A stretch of DNA of 13,136 nucleotides, taken from contig CALKWT010000242.1 of the NCBI GenBank assembly GCA_938003885.1, positions 1-13,136 on the forward strand, written 5' to 3'. Under the pieces are notes generated by a model. That model was not told where the DNA came from and searched no databases. It saw only the letters and a program-made list of their open reading frames with translations. Positions within the stretch are counted from its first letter, which is position 1; every line of letters starts with the position of its first letter. The position numbers were made by a program, and so were the translations under genes. The stretch comes from an uncultured Balneolaceae bacterium (lineage in GTDB: Bacteria > Bacteroidota > Rhodothermia > Balneolales > Balneolaceae). Below are positions 1 to 7,068 of this stretch, in pieces.

Positions 1-351
1 ACCTATGTTCTGAGTGCAGGATACTACGATGCCTATTTTGGAAAAGCGCAAAAAGTCCGCCGGCTCATTCAGCAGGACTTCGAAAAAGTGTTTAGCCAGG
101 TGGATGTGATCGTCACCCCAACGACACCGACCACAGCCTTCAAAATTGGTGAGAAGGTGAATGATCCAGTGCAGATGTATCTGAATGATATGTATACCAC
201 GTCTGCAAACCTGGCCGGTATTTGCGCTATAAATGTACCTGCGGGTATCCACCCCAACGGACTGCCCTACGGTATCCATTTCATGGGAAATGCATTCCAT
301 GAGAAGGATATCCTCAGAGCGGGAAGACGGGTGGAGCTGCTGCAGGGCTAA
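1..351 (+). CDS. gatA: Glu-tRNA(Gln)/Asp-tRNA(Asn) amidotransferase subunit A, C-terminal part (5' end outside window)
   Basis: The reading frame is open from base 1 to the TAA at 349-351, giving the last 116 residues. The protein is the glutamine amidase subunit of GatCAB, which converts Glu-tRNA(Gln) to Gln-tRNA(Gln) in the cytoplasm. Recognition rests on the typical GatA tail. It opens with TYVLSAGYYDAYF, continues with KAQKVRRLI and a VDVIVTPTTPTTAF segment, then IGEKVNDPVQMYLNDMYTTS, NLAGICAINVPAG and finally GLPYGIHFMG. The catalytic Ser-cisSer-Lys residues of the amidase signature lie upstream and cannot be checked. The end is intact, and a glutaminyl-cyclase-like gene starts 13 nt later on the same strand, probably co-transcribed. 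A related amidase-signature enzyme is the main alternative, but the MYL-D and NLAG-P segments are GatA-like. Confidence 0.93.
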   Translation, partial: TYVLSAGYYDAYFGKAQKVRRLIQQDFEKVFSQVDVIVTPTTPTTAFKIGEKVNDPVQMYLNDMYTTSANLAGICAINVPAGIHPNGLPYGIHFMGNAFHEKDILRAGRRVELLQG

Positions 352-364
352 AAACCGGGCTATC

Positions 365-1390
365 ATGACACAATCCACCTCGCGATTCCGGCTGCAAACT
401 TCGTTGCCGCTCTATCTGCCTGTTCTGCTGACAGGCTTCATGATCGCGGGCCTGTTGTGGATGTCGGCTTGCTCTTCGGAAGAGGAGGGGTTTCGGTTTA
501 CGGATCAGGGCCGGGAAGTCCCGGCTTTCGATTCCGACTCTGCCTTCCGTCACATCGAAACACAGGTGGGCTTCGGCCCGCGCGTGCCCAACACGGAGGC
601 GCATCGCCAGGCTATTCAGTACTACCATACTCATTTCAGTGAGCAGGCGGGCCCGCGGGGCGTCTACGTTCAATCTTTCACGCAGGAAGTATATGGAGAT
701 TCCCTTCAGCTCTACAATCTGATCGCTTCCTTCTCACCTGAAAAATCAGATCGCATTATCCTGGCAGCTCATTGGGATTCGCGGCCCCGTGGCGAGCAGG
801 ACCTTCACCAGCCTGAGCTGCCTGTTCCCGGTGCCGATGATGGCGCCAGTGGAGTGGCTGTGCTGATGGAGTTTGCATCGATTTTTAAGGAGAATCCGCC
901 ACCTGTGGGGGTCGATATCGTGCTTTTCGATGGTGAAGATTATGGAGAAGAGGGAGATCTGGATCACTATTTCCTGGGTTCACGCTACTGGAGTGAGAAC
1001 CCTCCGGTTCCGGGCTACAGCCCGCGATTCGGTATCCTCCTGGATATGGTCGGAGGAGCAGGTGCCCAATTTCCCAAAGAGGGATACTCCATGGATTTTG
1101 CCCCCTCCCTTGTTAATGAAATCTGGCGGATCGGCCAGGAGTTTGGCCATTCAGACCTCTTCCGTGAGGAGCGGGGCGGCAGAATTGCTGATGATCATAT
1201 TGTGGTTCAGCGTATTACCGGTATTCCGATGATCAACATCATCCATCACTCCACAGACAACCGCGGTGGGGCCCATTTTGCGGAGTATTGGCACACGCAG
1301 AGGGATGATCTGGAGATCATAGATCCCGGGGTGATGCAGGCCGTCGGGGATGTGTTACTGGAACTGATTTACAACCGGATACCGTCATGA
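365..1390 (+). CDS. M28-family lipoprotein, glutaminyl-peptide cyclotransferase-like
   Basis: This 341-residue protein is probably exported and lipid-anchored. A hydrophobic segment (about residues 14-33) ends in a lipobox M33-S-A-C36. The mature part carries the M28 zinc-hydrolase fold signature: AAHWDSRP (H136, D138), GADDGASG (D158/D159), FDGEDYGEEGD (E191-D192), LLDMVGG, and a final EYWHTQRDDLE with H310. The order Asp, Glu/Asp, His, the FLGSRYW segment and the W-H-T ending resemble bacterial type II glutaminyl cyclases, which convert N-terminal Gln to pyroglutamate, more than classical M28 aminopeptidases. That is inferred from motif pattern. I chose ATG 365 because it puts the signal sequence at the N-terminus just after the gatA stop; an upstream GTG/ATG-type start near 233 would overlap gatA by more than 100 nt. 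The stop overlaps the prmA start (ATGA, 1387-1390), which suggests translational coupling. The alternative is an aminopeptidase of family M28. Confidence 0.88.
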   Translation: MTQSTSRFRLQTSLPLYLPVLLTGFMIAGLLWMSACSSEEEGFRFTDQGREVPAFDSDSAFRHIETQVGFGPRVPNTEAHRQAIQYYHTHFSEQAGPRGVYVQSFTQEVYGDSLQLYNLIASFSPEKSDRIILAAHWDSRPRGEQDLHQPELPVPGADDGASGVAVLMEFASIFKENPPPVGVDIVLFDGEDYGEEGDLDHYFLGSRYWSENPPVPGYSPRFGILLDMVGGAGAQFPKEGYSMDFAPSLVNEIWRIGQEFGHSDLFREERGGRIADDHIVVQRITGIPMINIIHHSTDNRGGAHFAEYWHTQRDDLEIIDPGVMQAVGDVLLELIYNRIPS

Positions 1391-2223
1391 ATTATCTGAA
1401 ATTTATTTTTACCCTCCCCGATGACTTGCAGGAATTTATCATTGCAGAGCTTCTGGATCTGGACTTTTACGGATTCGAACAGCTCGATGGAGAGCTGATT
1501 GCCTATGTCGAGAAGCCGCGGTTCAATGACAGCCACCGGGAGGAGATCGAAGAGATGCTGCTGAGGCATCCGGGGTGCAGTTTCCGTGAAGTGGATGAAA
1601 TTGAGGAAGAGAACTGGAATGAAAAGTGGGAGCAGACGATCCAGCCGCAGCAGGTCGGGCAGTTTCTGGTAAAACCGACCTGGTCAGACGCCCTGCCGCA
1701 AGGGGATTCCATTTTGCTGGAGATCGATCCCAAGATGGCGTTCGGGACCAGCTACCATGAAACCACACGCCTTGCCCTTCGTCAGCTGAGTGAGATCTCC
1801 TTCAAAGGCAAACGGGTGATGGATGCCGGTACCGGCACTGGAATACTGGCCATTGCCGCTGTGAAACTGGGGGCTGCCCATGTCACCGGATTTGATATCG
1901 ATCCCTGGAGCCAGAAAAATGCGATGGAAAATATCTACCTCAATCAAGTTCATGAGCGGGTGGATATCCGTTCCGGAAGTATTGAGACGATTCGTGATGG
2001 GGAGAGTTTTGATGTCGTGCTGGCCAATATCAATCGCAATGTGATTCTGGAGCTGCTCAGCTTTTTAATCGGCCGTACGAACAGCCAGGGAGAAATGCTG
2101 CTGACGGGGCTGCTGCACAGTGATGAAGAGGTGATCCGGCAGGCACTCTCGGATTATCCGGTAACCATTTCCAGCCAGCAGGCAGAAGGGGAGTGGATTC
2201 TGCTTCATCTCAGGAAGCAGTAG
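1387..2223 (+). CDS. prmA: Ribosomal protein L11 methyltransferase PrmA
   Basis: This cytoplasmic, SAM-dependent methyltransferase is expected to methylate ribosomal protein L11. The 278-residue length is close to the usual 280-300. The N-terminal substrate-recognition domain covers about residues 1-100 and is rich in Glu/Asp. The conserved DPKMAFGTSYHETTRLAL segment follows (D114 to about 131), then SAM-binding motif I, D146-AGTGTGILAIAA. An acidic motif II (FDIDPWS) comes next, then the catalytic-loop region LANINRNVI (N214 onward), which replaces the NPPY-type motif of amino methyltransferases. The start codon overlaps the TGA of the upstream lipoprotein gene. The TAG is separated by one nucleotide from the GTG start of the following phosphatase gene. 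This is a tight operon arrangement with no room for a separate promoter. Confidence 0.95.
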   Translation: MNYLKFIFTLPDDLQEFIIAELLDLDFYGFEQLDGELIAYVEKPRFNDSHREEIEEMLLRHPGCSFREVDEIEEENWNEKWEQTIQPQQVGQFLVKPTWSDALPQGDSILLEIDPKMAFGTSYHETTRLALRQLSEISFKGKRVMDAGTGTGILAIAAVKLGAAHVTGFDIDPWSQKNAMENIYLNQVHERVDIRSGSIETIRDGESFDVVLANINRNVILELLSFLIGRTNSQGEMLLTGLLHSDEEVIRQALSDYPVTISSQQAEGEWILLHLRKQ

Positions 2224-2224
2224 T

Positions 2225-3181
2225 GTGATAGAAGCCTCGATTGATATCGGCACCAATACCGTACTGCTACTGGTCGCGGAGAAGAGAGGGGGCCGGCTGG
2301 AGGTGCACCATGAGGAGCAGCGGCTTCCCCGGTTAGGTAAACAGGCTGACTCCGATAAAAATCTGAACCGGGAGAGCATGGATCGGGTGATCCGTTCGCT
2401 GAGAGAATTTGCCGCTTTTCTGAAAGAACGTTTCCCTCAACTCTCCGGGCCCCCTGTGGTCACAGCGACCAGTGCCGTCCGGGACGCTCCCAACCGGGCC
2501 CTGTTTTTAAACGCTGTCGAAGAGGCTACGGGGTGGGCCGTCAGGGTATTGAGCGGAGAGGAAGAGTCGCAGATCACCTATCGGGGCGCACTGTCGGTAC
2601 TCGATCCCCAGATCGTGAAAGGGCGGCGCACCCTGATACTGGATATCGGGGGAGGGAGCACGGAGTTTGCCCTTGGGGAGGAGGGAAAGTTACTGGCTGC
2701 GCAATCGCTCGATATGGGAAGCGTCCGCTTTACTGAGAACTATTTTAATTCCCTGCCGCCAGCGGAAGAGGAGAAATCTGTGGCAGCACGCGCAGTCCGG
2801 AGTCTATTAAGAGACCTGAGAGGGGAGTTGGTTTCGAAAGAGGTGGAGCGCTCACCCGGAGGAGGGCAAGAGAAGCAGCTGCAGTTGGTGGGTGTGGCTG
2901 GTACCGTCACTTCCATAGCGGCTCTTTCAGCCGGGCTTACCCATTATGAAACAGAGAAATTAAACGGGATGGATCTCCCGCTTTCGGAAATCCGGAAATA
3001 CCGCAAGCTCTTTGAGGGCTTGCCACCAATGGTAATTGAAGAGAGATATGCCCCGTTTTTAGTGGGCAGAGGAGAGGTGATTACAGCGGGCCTTATCATT
3101 TTGGAAGAGGTGTTGGGATTCTATAACAAACATCTGCTGACCGTCTCCACAGGCGGAGTTCGTCACGGTATGCTGATATAG
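2225..3181 (+). CDS. Ppx/GppA-family phosphatase (exopolyphosphatase / pppGpp phosphohydrolase type)
   Basis: This is a short-form Ppx/GppA protein of 318 residues, corresponding to the two ASKHA actin-like domains without the C-terminal HD-type extension of E. coli Ppx. The phosphate-1 motif is D7-IGTNTVLLLV. ATSAVRDAPN (81-90) follows, then GEEES (111-115), holding the likely catalytic glutamate, the phosphate-2 loop D140-IGGGSTEF, DMGSVRF (163-169), and GVAGTVTSIAAL and GGVRHGML near the end. Family members hydrolyse inorganic polyphosphate and/or pppGpp in the cytosol; which substrate this one uses cannot be read from the sequence. The start is GTG at 2225, one nucleotide after the prmA stop; it places the D-I-G-T motif at residue 7, as usual. 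It is the last gene of the operon, with a strong hairpin immediately after the stop. Confidence 0.92.
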   Translation: MIEASIDIGTNTVLLLVAEKRGGRLEVHHEEQRLPRLGKQADSDKNLNRESMDRVIRSLREFAAFLKERFPQLSGPPVVTATSAVRDAPNRALFLNAVEEATGWAVRVLSGEEESQITYRGALSVLDPQIVKGRRTLILDIGGGSTEFALGEEGKLLAAQSLDMGSVRFTENYFNSLPPAEEEKSVAARAVRSLLRDLRGELVSKEVERSPGGGQEKQLQLVGVAGTVTSIAALSAGLTHYETEKLNGMDLPLSEIRKYRKLFEGLPPMVIEERYAPFLVGRGEVITAGLIILEEVLGFYNKHLLTVSTGGVRHGMLI

Positions 3182-3216
3182 AAAATGCCGGAACTCTTCC
3201 GAATTCCGGCATTTTT
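3182..3216. terminator. Bidirectional intrinsic terminator
   Basis: A perfect 12-bp inverted repeat pairs AAAATGCCGGAA (3182-3193) with TTCCGGCATTTT (3204-3215), around a 10-nt loop. On the plus strand the stem runs into TTTTT (3212-3216), right after the Ppx/GppA stop. On the minus strand the flanking AAAA gives a TTTT tail, so it can also end the convergent barrel-protein transcript, whose stop is at 3268. Both flanking genes converge on it, which supports a shared terminator. Confidence 0.85.
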
Positions 3217-3224
3217 GGGTACGT

Positions 3225-3254
3225 CCATCATATCATAGTTAGAGTATATGATGG
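3225..3254. repeat. Small inverted repeat between convergent genes
   Basis: CCATCATAT (3225-3233) and ATATGATGG (3246-3254) form a perfect 9-bp stem with a 12-nt loop. It lies between the minus-strand stop at 3268 and the strong terminator hairpin. There is no T run next to it, so it is more likely an RNA 3'-end-protecting hairpin or a chance AT-rich repeat than an independent terminator. Confidence 0.5.
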
Positions 3255-3267
3255 CGACAGTATACCG

Positions 3268-3792
3268 TTAATTGATTGGAATTCTGAGTCCGGCTGCCAG
3301 TGAAAACTGTTCGAATCCGCTCAGAAAGAGTCTGGGTTCAGCATACAGTTTAATGGAACCGAGGTTGTACTCTACACCGGCACCAATTCCCAGGCCAAGT
3401 TCGGTATCAGAACCTGAAGACCCAAACCAATCTGAACCGCTGGGTCCGTCCCAGCTCACTTTCGCATAGTGAATACCGAGCGTACCCAGGGCGTAGAACA
3501 TCACATCATTCTTATTGTAGAAAATGTAGTTGTAGTTGGCGTTGATCTCAAACATGGTGGTACTGAACTCACCTCCACCGGGAAATGACTCGGAAGGGGT
3601 TAACCAATAAATAATATCTGCTCCCAGACGCATATCCTCGTTAAGTACATACGTACCGCTTGCCTGAATTCCCAGCTCCTCGATATCCAGTCCGTAAGCT
3701 AAACCGCCGCCTACTGAGATCTGTGCCTGAGAGACCGTGAATAGGCCAAGTGATAATATCGCACCCAATAGTAAGTTTCTGAACTTTTTCAT
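3268..3792 (-). CDS. Small outer-membrane beta-barrel protein (OmpA/OmpX-like barrel, function unknown)
   Basis: This is a 174-residue exported protein. The signal peptide is clear: MKKFRN, a hydrophobic stretch to about residue 18, and SQA/Q as the probable cleavage site near residue 23. The mature part consists of alternating hydrophobic/polar strands rich in Gly, Tyr and aromatic residues. Examples are LGIQASGTYVL, MRLGADIIYWL, FEINANYNYIF, MFYALGTLGIHYAKV, LGLGIGAGVEYNL and the final FSLAAGLRIPIN. About eight strands can be counted, as expected for a small 8-stranded barrel. The loop around residues 117-134 is rich in Gly, Ser and Asp. No OmpA peptidoglycan-binding domain follows. The gene is monocistronic, convergent to the prmA operon and separate from the TRAP genes. 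A role as surface stabiliser or adhesin is possible but not shown. Confidence 0.8.
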   Translation of the reverse strand: MKKFRNLLLGAILSLGLFTVSQAQISVGGGLAYGLDIEELGIQASGTYVLNEDMRLGADIIYWLTPSESFPGGGEFSTTMFEINANYNYIFYNKNDVMFYALGTLGIHYAKVSWDGPSGSDWFGSSGSDTELGLGIGAGVEYNLGSIKLYAEPRLFLSGFEQFSLAAGLRIPIN

Positions 3793-4213
3793 GTTGTATG
3801 TATCTAAATAGTTGATTTTAGTTAGTTGTATCTAGTTTACTACGTCTGCAAAGCTTCCATTTAAGCCGGGATAGATGATATCCATAGGGTTGGAAACAGT
3901 GCAGGGCTAAATGTATGTCTTTCTATGCGTAAAATCCCACCGTTTCATTTCATTAAATTTTCAGATCGGATAAAAAAATTTTATGGAAAGAAGAGAGGTG
4001 GGGGCCCTGATTTATGGCAGGAGATGGAGCCGTGCCAGCATCGAACACCGGGGGCGTGCCAGCGAGAGGTATTCAGCCCCGCCGGCTGCTGTTGGAGTGA
4101 GGGGCCGGCCGGTTTATGCAGGGGTACGGTGGGCGGCCGGATCGATCCGGGGAGCCCAGGCACGGGTGGCAGGTCCGAAAGCCGGTACATACACAAAGCA
4201 GCCTGAAATCAGA
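3793..4213. other. Gene-free interval with a sharp AT-rich to GC-rich switch
   Basis: These 421 nt separate the start of the minus-strand barrel gene from the end of dctM. Positions 3793-3900 presumably hold the barrel-gene promoter, but I see no clear -33 TTTG / -7 TAnnTTTG pair. By hand count 3901-4000 has about 34% GC, while 4001-4200 has about 66%. The GC-rich block contains a 14-bp perfect palindrome, CCGGATCGATCCGG (4137-4150). It also has a 9-bp direct repeat CGTGCCAGC (4031-4039 and 4055-4063), and a possible long-range pairing of CCGTGCC (4030-4036) with GGCACGG (4159-4165). Several frames are open across it, but the translations are low-complexity and unlike known proteins. It could be a structured RNA, a gene remnant or an unusual dctM 3' untranslated region. 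Confidence 0.55.
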
Positions 4214-5503
4214 TCACATTAACCCGAAGAGTTCGGGCAGCCAGGTACTCAACGTGGGCCAGAAGGTGATCAGAAGTAGGGCTACGACCATCCCTCCAAA
4301 GAGAGGCAGGAGAGGACGGAGAACCCTCGTAATTGTGGTCTGTGCTACGCTGACCCCGACAAAGAGCAGCGTGCCTACCGGGGGTGTACAGATTCCGATA
4401 CAGAGATTCATGATCATCATGATACCGAAGTGGACCGGATCGACACCCAGTTCTGTAACAACAGGTAGAAAGATCGGAGTAAAAATCAGGACAGCAGGAG
4501 TCATATCGATGAACATGCCTACGACCAACAGAATCAGATTGATGGTGAGGAGGATCACAATCTTGTTGTCACTCAGGCCAAGCAGGGCCGAACTGATCTC
4601 CTGGGGAATTCCCTCAAAAGACATCACCCACGACATACTGACCGACGCGGCAATCAGCAGCATCACAATAGCGGTCGTTGAGGCAGCTATTACAAGAATA
4701 TCGGGGAGATCCGTGACCTTGATTTCACGGTAGATAAAAGCCAGTATAAGACAGTAGAGCACCGCAATGGCAGCGGCCTCTGTAGCGGTGAAAATTCCCG
4801 CTACGATCCCTCCGATGACAATGAGAAGCAGGAGCAGACTGGGTATTGCAGTAACAAAGGCAGAGAATGCTGTTTTTAAGGAGGTGCGTTCCCCGACCGG
4901 AAATTTGCGGTGTTTTGCCCAAAAATAGGCAATCGTCATCAGAATAAGTCCGGTCAGAATCCCCGGAACGTAGCCGGCAATGAAGAGAGCCGCGATGGAC
5001 GTACCCCCGCTGGCCAGGGAGTAGATAATCAGAATGTTGGAGGGTGGGATTACCAACCCCATCGATGAGGAGGTGATATTGACGGCGGCGCCAAACTCTT
5101 TGGAGTACCCTTCCTGCTCCATTCTTGGTGCCAAAATACTTCCAATAGCGGAAGCAGCCGCCACAGCAGAGCCGGCAATGGCTCCGAAAAGCATGGCAGC
5201 CACCACGTTGATTTGGGCGAGGCCTCCGGGTAGCGAGCCGATCAGGCTTTTGGCAAAGTTAATAAGCCGGTGGGCGATCCCCCCGCGATTCATGATCTGT
5301 CCGGCAAGGATAAAGAAGGGGATGGCCAACAGGGTAAAACTGTCGAGACTGACCATAAATTGCTGACCGTACGTTGTCAGGGCAACGGCCGGATCCAGTC
5401 CGGTAAAGAGTACGAGGATCCCCGCTACGCCAAGCGCCCACCCGACAGGTACACCTATGGCCAGTAAAAAAAAGAAGCTAACAATCAGAAGCGCAATTTC
5501 CAT
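4214..5503 (-). CDS. dctM: TRAP transporter large permease (DctM subunit)
   Basis: This 429-residue inner-membrane protein is the main transport subunit of a tripartite ATP-independent periplasmic transporter, which uses a Na+ or H+ gradient to import organic acids. It is hydrophobic throughout, with about 12 membrane segments beginning at MEIALLIVSFFFLLAIGVPV. Family landmarks are PFFILAGQIMNRGGIA (62-77), GAIAGSAVAAASAIG (107-121), EGYSKEFGAAV (131-141) and GLVIPPSNILIIYS (149-162). The second half repeats the elevator-fold pattern with TATEAAAIAVLY (239-250), GMFIDMTPAVLIFTPIFLP (329-347) and CTPPVGTLLFVG (372-383). The two PP motifs lie in the helical hairpins that build the substrate and cation site. 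The gene is full length for a separate DctM, not a DctQM fusion. It is the last gene of dctPQM, 34 nt after dctQ. No obvious T-rich terminator follows. Confidence 0.95.
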   Translation of the reverse strand: MEIALLIVSFFFLLAIGVPVGWALGVAGILVLFTGLDPAVALTTYGQQFMVSLDSFTLLAIPFFILAGQIMNRGGIAHRLINFAKSLIGSLPGGLAQINVVAAMLFGAIAGSAVAAASAIGSILAPRMEQEGYSKEFGAAVNITSSSMGLVIPPSNILIIYSLASGGTSIAALFIAGYVPGILTGLILMTIAYFWAKHRKFPVGERTSLKTAFSAFVTAIPSLLLLLIVIGGIVAGIFTATEAAAIAVLYCLILAFIYREIKVTDLPDILVIAASTTAIVMLLIAASVSMSWVMSFEGIPQEISSALLGLSDNKIVILLTINLILLVVGMFIDMTPAVLIFTPIFLPVVTELGVDPVHFGIMMIMNLCIGICTPPVGTLLFVGVSVAQTTITRVLRPLLPLFGGMVVALLLITFWPTLSTWLPELFGLM

Positions 5504-5537
5504 AATGGGCTTATGTAATCAGATTTAGGATCAGGGT

Positions 5538-6038
5538 TCAGGTTGAAGGAGGGGTGGATTCCGGGGCTGTTATCCCATTCCCCTGAAGCAGAGCCTTTAT
5601 ATTCACAATTTTATAGTAGGTGATCAGGAGTCCGCTTATCGGGCCGATCAGATAGACAAAGGCCATCGGAATCTGCATTGTGGGGGTCAGCTGCCTGTAG
5701 ACGAATGTTGTGTAGACCAATACGCCCCCGCCATATACAAGGACGGAGAGCACAAAGAGGATGATCACCAGATTGATCACAACGTTCAGCCTGACACGGT
5801 TTGCCGGCTTCAGGCGCTCTGAAAGCAGATCGATAGAGACGTGGGCATTGCGCCCGGAGAGGTAGGCAATGCCCAGGAGGCTGACCCAGATCAGTAAGAA
5901 CCGGGCCAGTTCATCGGTATAGGTGCTGGGTGCATTTAGGATGTACCTGGAGATCACCTGCCATACCACACACAGTATCAGTGTCCCCATCAATAGTGCC
6001 ATTGTTCCCCTGGTCGCGCCATCCACTAATTTCTTCAT
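5538..6038 (-). CDS. dctQ: TRAP transporter small permease (DctQ subunit)
   Basis: This 166-residue inner-membrane protein has four predicted membrane helices, at about residues 12-30, 46-62, 86-108 and 122-142. It carries the DctQ landmarks WQVISRYIL (26-34), the acidic-arginine element YTDELARFLLIW (40-51), GIAYLSGRNAHVSIDLL (56-72) and a fourth helix after MQIPMAFVYL. DctQ subunits surround and stabilise the DctM elevator domain and help form the docking face for the solute receptor. The gene starts 22 nt after the dctP stop and ends 34 nt before dctM, consistent with one transcript. The C-terminal tail after about residue 150 is short, polar and Pro/Thr-rich and probably lies in the cytoplasm. 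Confidence 0.92.
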   Translation of the reverse strand: MKKLVDGATRGTMALLMGTLILCVVWQVISRYILNAPSTYTDELARFLLIWVSLLGIAYLSGRNAHVSIDLLSERLKPANRVRLNVVINLVIILFVLSVLVYGGGVLVYTTFVYRQLTPTMQIPMAFVYLIGPISGLLITYYKIVNIKALLQGNGITAPESTPPST

Positions 6039-6060
6039 AACTGCTCTTCAGATAAAATCT

Positions 6061-7068
6061 CTATTCCCTGCTATTTCGTATTTGAGTTACCCACGAATCG
6101 TAGAGGTTCGGGTATTTCTGTCTAAACCTGTCGTAGATCGGTTCCACCTGCTGCCGGAAGGGCTCCTTGTCTGGATAGATCACTTCCACCCCCGCATCCG
6201 CCACCACCTGCATCGATTCCAGTTCAGAAGCTGTCCACAGCTCATGCTGATAGGCTACCGATTCTTCTACGGCCTGGCGGAGCCACTGCTGCTGGCGGCT
6301 GGTAAGGCTCTCCCAGACGGTGGTGCTGATGATCAGAATGTCCGGAACGGCGGTATGTTCATTGATGATGTAATAGTCCGTTACCTCATAATGGCGGGAG
6401 CTGTAGTAACTTGGAGGATTGTTTTCTGCCCCGTCTACGATCCCACCCTGGAAAGCGGTATAGAGTTCGCCGTAGGAGATGGGCGTGGGAGATCCGCCCA
6501 ACTGACGAATCAGCCCGATGGCCATGACACTCGGCTGAACCCTGATTTTCATGCCTCTCATATCCCCGGGAGTGTGAAGGGGTTTCCCTGCGGTATAGAA
6601 ACTTCGAAAACCTGCATCATAATAGGCAAGGCCTTTGAGCTTGTAAGGGATTCCGCTGTCCAGAAGCGCTTTTCCAATTTCACCATTGATCACCCGGCGG
6701 TAGTGCGCGTCATCCTCAAAGAGGTAGGGAAGGCTGAGGACCCGGATGTCAGGAACAATGTTCTCGAGAGATGCCCCCGACACTTTGGTTACGGCCACAG
6801 CGCCGAGCTGAACCAGTTCGAGCAGAGATCGTTCATCCCCCAGCTGCCCGGCGGGATAGACGTTCATGACCATCTTGCCGCCGGAGATCTCCTCAAGCCG
6901 TTCCGCCATGTAGTCCATCCCCAGAGTAACCGGATGAGTGACATGCATGGCGTGGGCGAGAATCAATGTCTTCGTATCGTCAGCTTCCGATTTGCTGCAA
7001 CCGGCAAGCCCGCCCAAAGTTACCGTGGCGGCGATGATCAATGAAAAAAAAGATGTTTTGTTCAACAT
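6061..7068 (-). CDS. dctP: TRAP transporter solute receptor, DctP family, lipoprotein form
   Basis: This 335-residue periplasmic solute-binding protein delivers substrate to DctQM. The export signal ends in a strong lipobox L21-A-G-C24, so this receptor should be lipid-anchored rather than free in the periplasm. DctP landmarks in order are LILAHAMHVTHPVTLGMDYMA (about 35-55), YPAGQLGDERSLLELVQLGA (71-90), SLPYLF (112-117), YYDAGFRSFYT (149-159), MRGMKIRVQPS (170-180), and ELYTAFQGGIVDGAENNP (201-218). R176 matches the arginine that binds the substrate carboxylate across the family, and R155 and N216/N217 are in positions that commonly line the pocket. The substrate is therefore very likely an organic acid. 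The neighbouring sugar-type LacI regulator and SusCD genes make a sugar acid such as a uronate a plausible guess, not a demonstrated one. No strong Shine-Dalgarno sequence is visible. Confidence 0.94.
   Translation of the reverse strand: MLNKTSFFSLIIAATVTLGGLAGCSKSEADDTKTLILAHAMHVTHPVTLGMDYMAERLEEISGGKMVMNVYPAGQLGDERSLLELVQLGAVAVTKVSGASLENIVPDIRVLSLPYLFEDDAHYRRVINGEIGKALLDSGIPYKLKGLAYYDAGFRSFYTAGKPLHTPGDMRGMKIRVQPSVMAIGLIRQLGGSPTPISYGELYTAFQGGIVDGAENNPPSYYSSRHYEVTDYYIINEHTAVPDILIISTTVWESLTSRQQQWLRQAVEESVAYQHELWTASELESMQVVADAGVEVIYPDKEPFRQQVEPIYDRFRQKYPNLYDSWVTQIRNSRE

Noticed and set aside
233..364. Longer N-terminus for the M28-like lipoprotein
   Set aside because: It would overlap the end of gatA by 119 nt and bury the signal sequence about 44 residues into the protein. 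ATG 365 fits better.
4035..4060. TTCGA-containing stretch on the minus strand, suggestive of a tRNA T-arm
   Set aside because: The flanking bases do not form the 5-bp T stem and no cloverleaf could be drawn around it.
4166..4206. AGGTCCGAAAG with nearby AAAGCAGCC, resembling the SRP RNA tip
   Set aside because: The conserved GGAAGGAAGCAGCC arrangement and symmetric hairpin are absent.
4116..4733. Plus-strand open frame of 205 codons over the dctM end
   Set aside because: Most of it is antisense to dctM; the first 100 nt lie in the GC-rich island and look low-complexity.
5923..7044. Long plus-strand open frame (373 codons) opposite dctP and dctQ
   Set aside because: It is antisense to two clearly recognised TRAP genes, has no family resemblance and reflects their codon bias.
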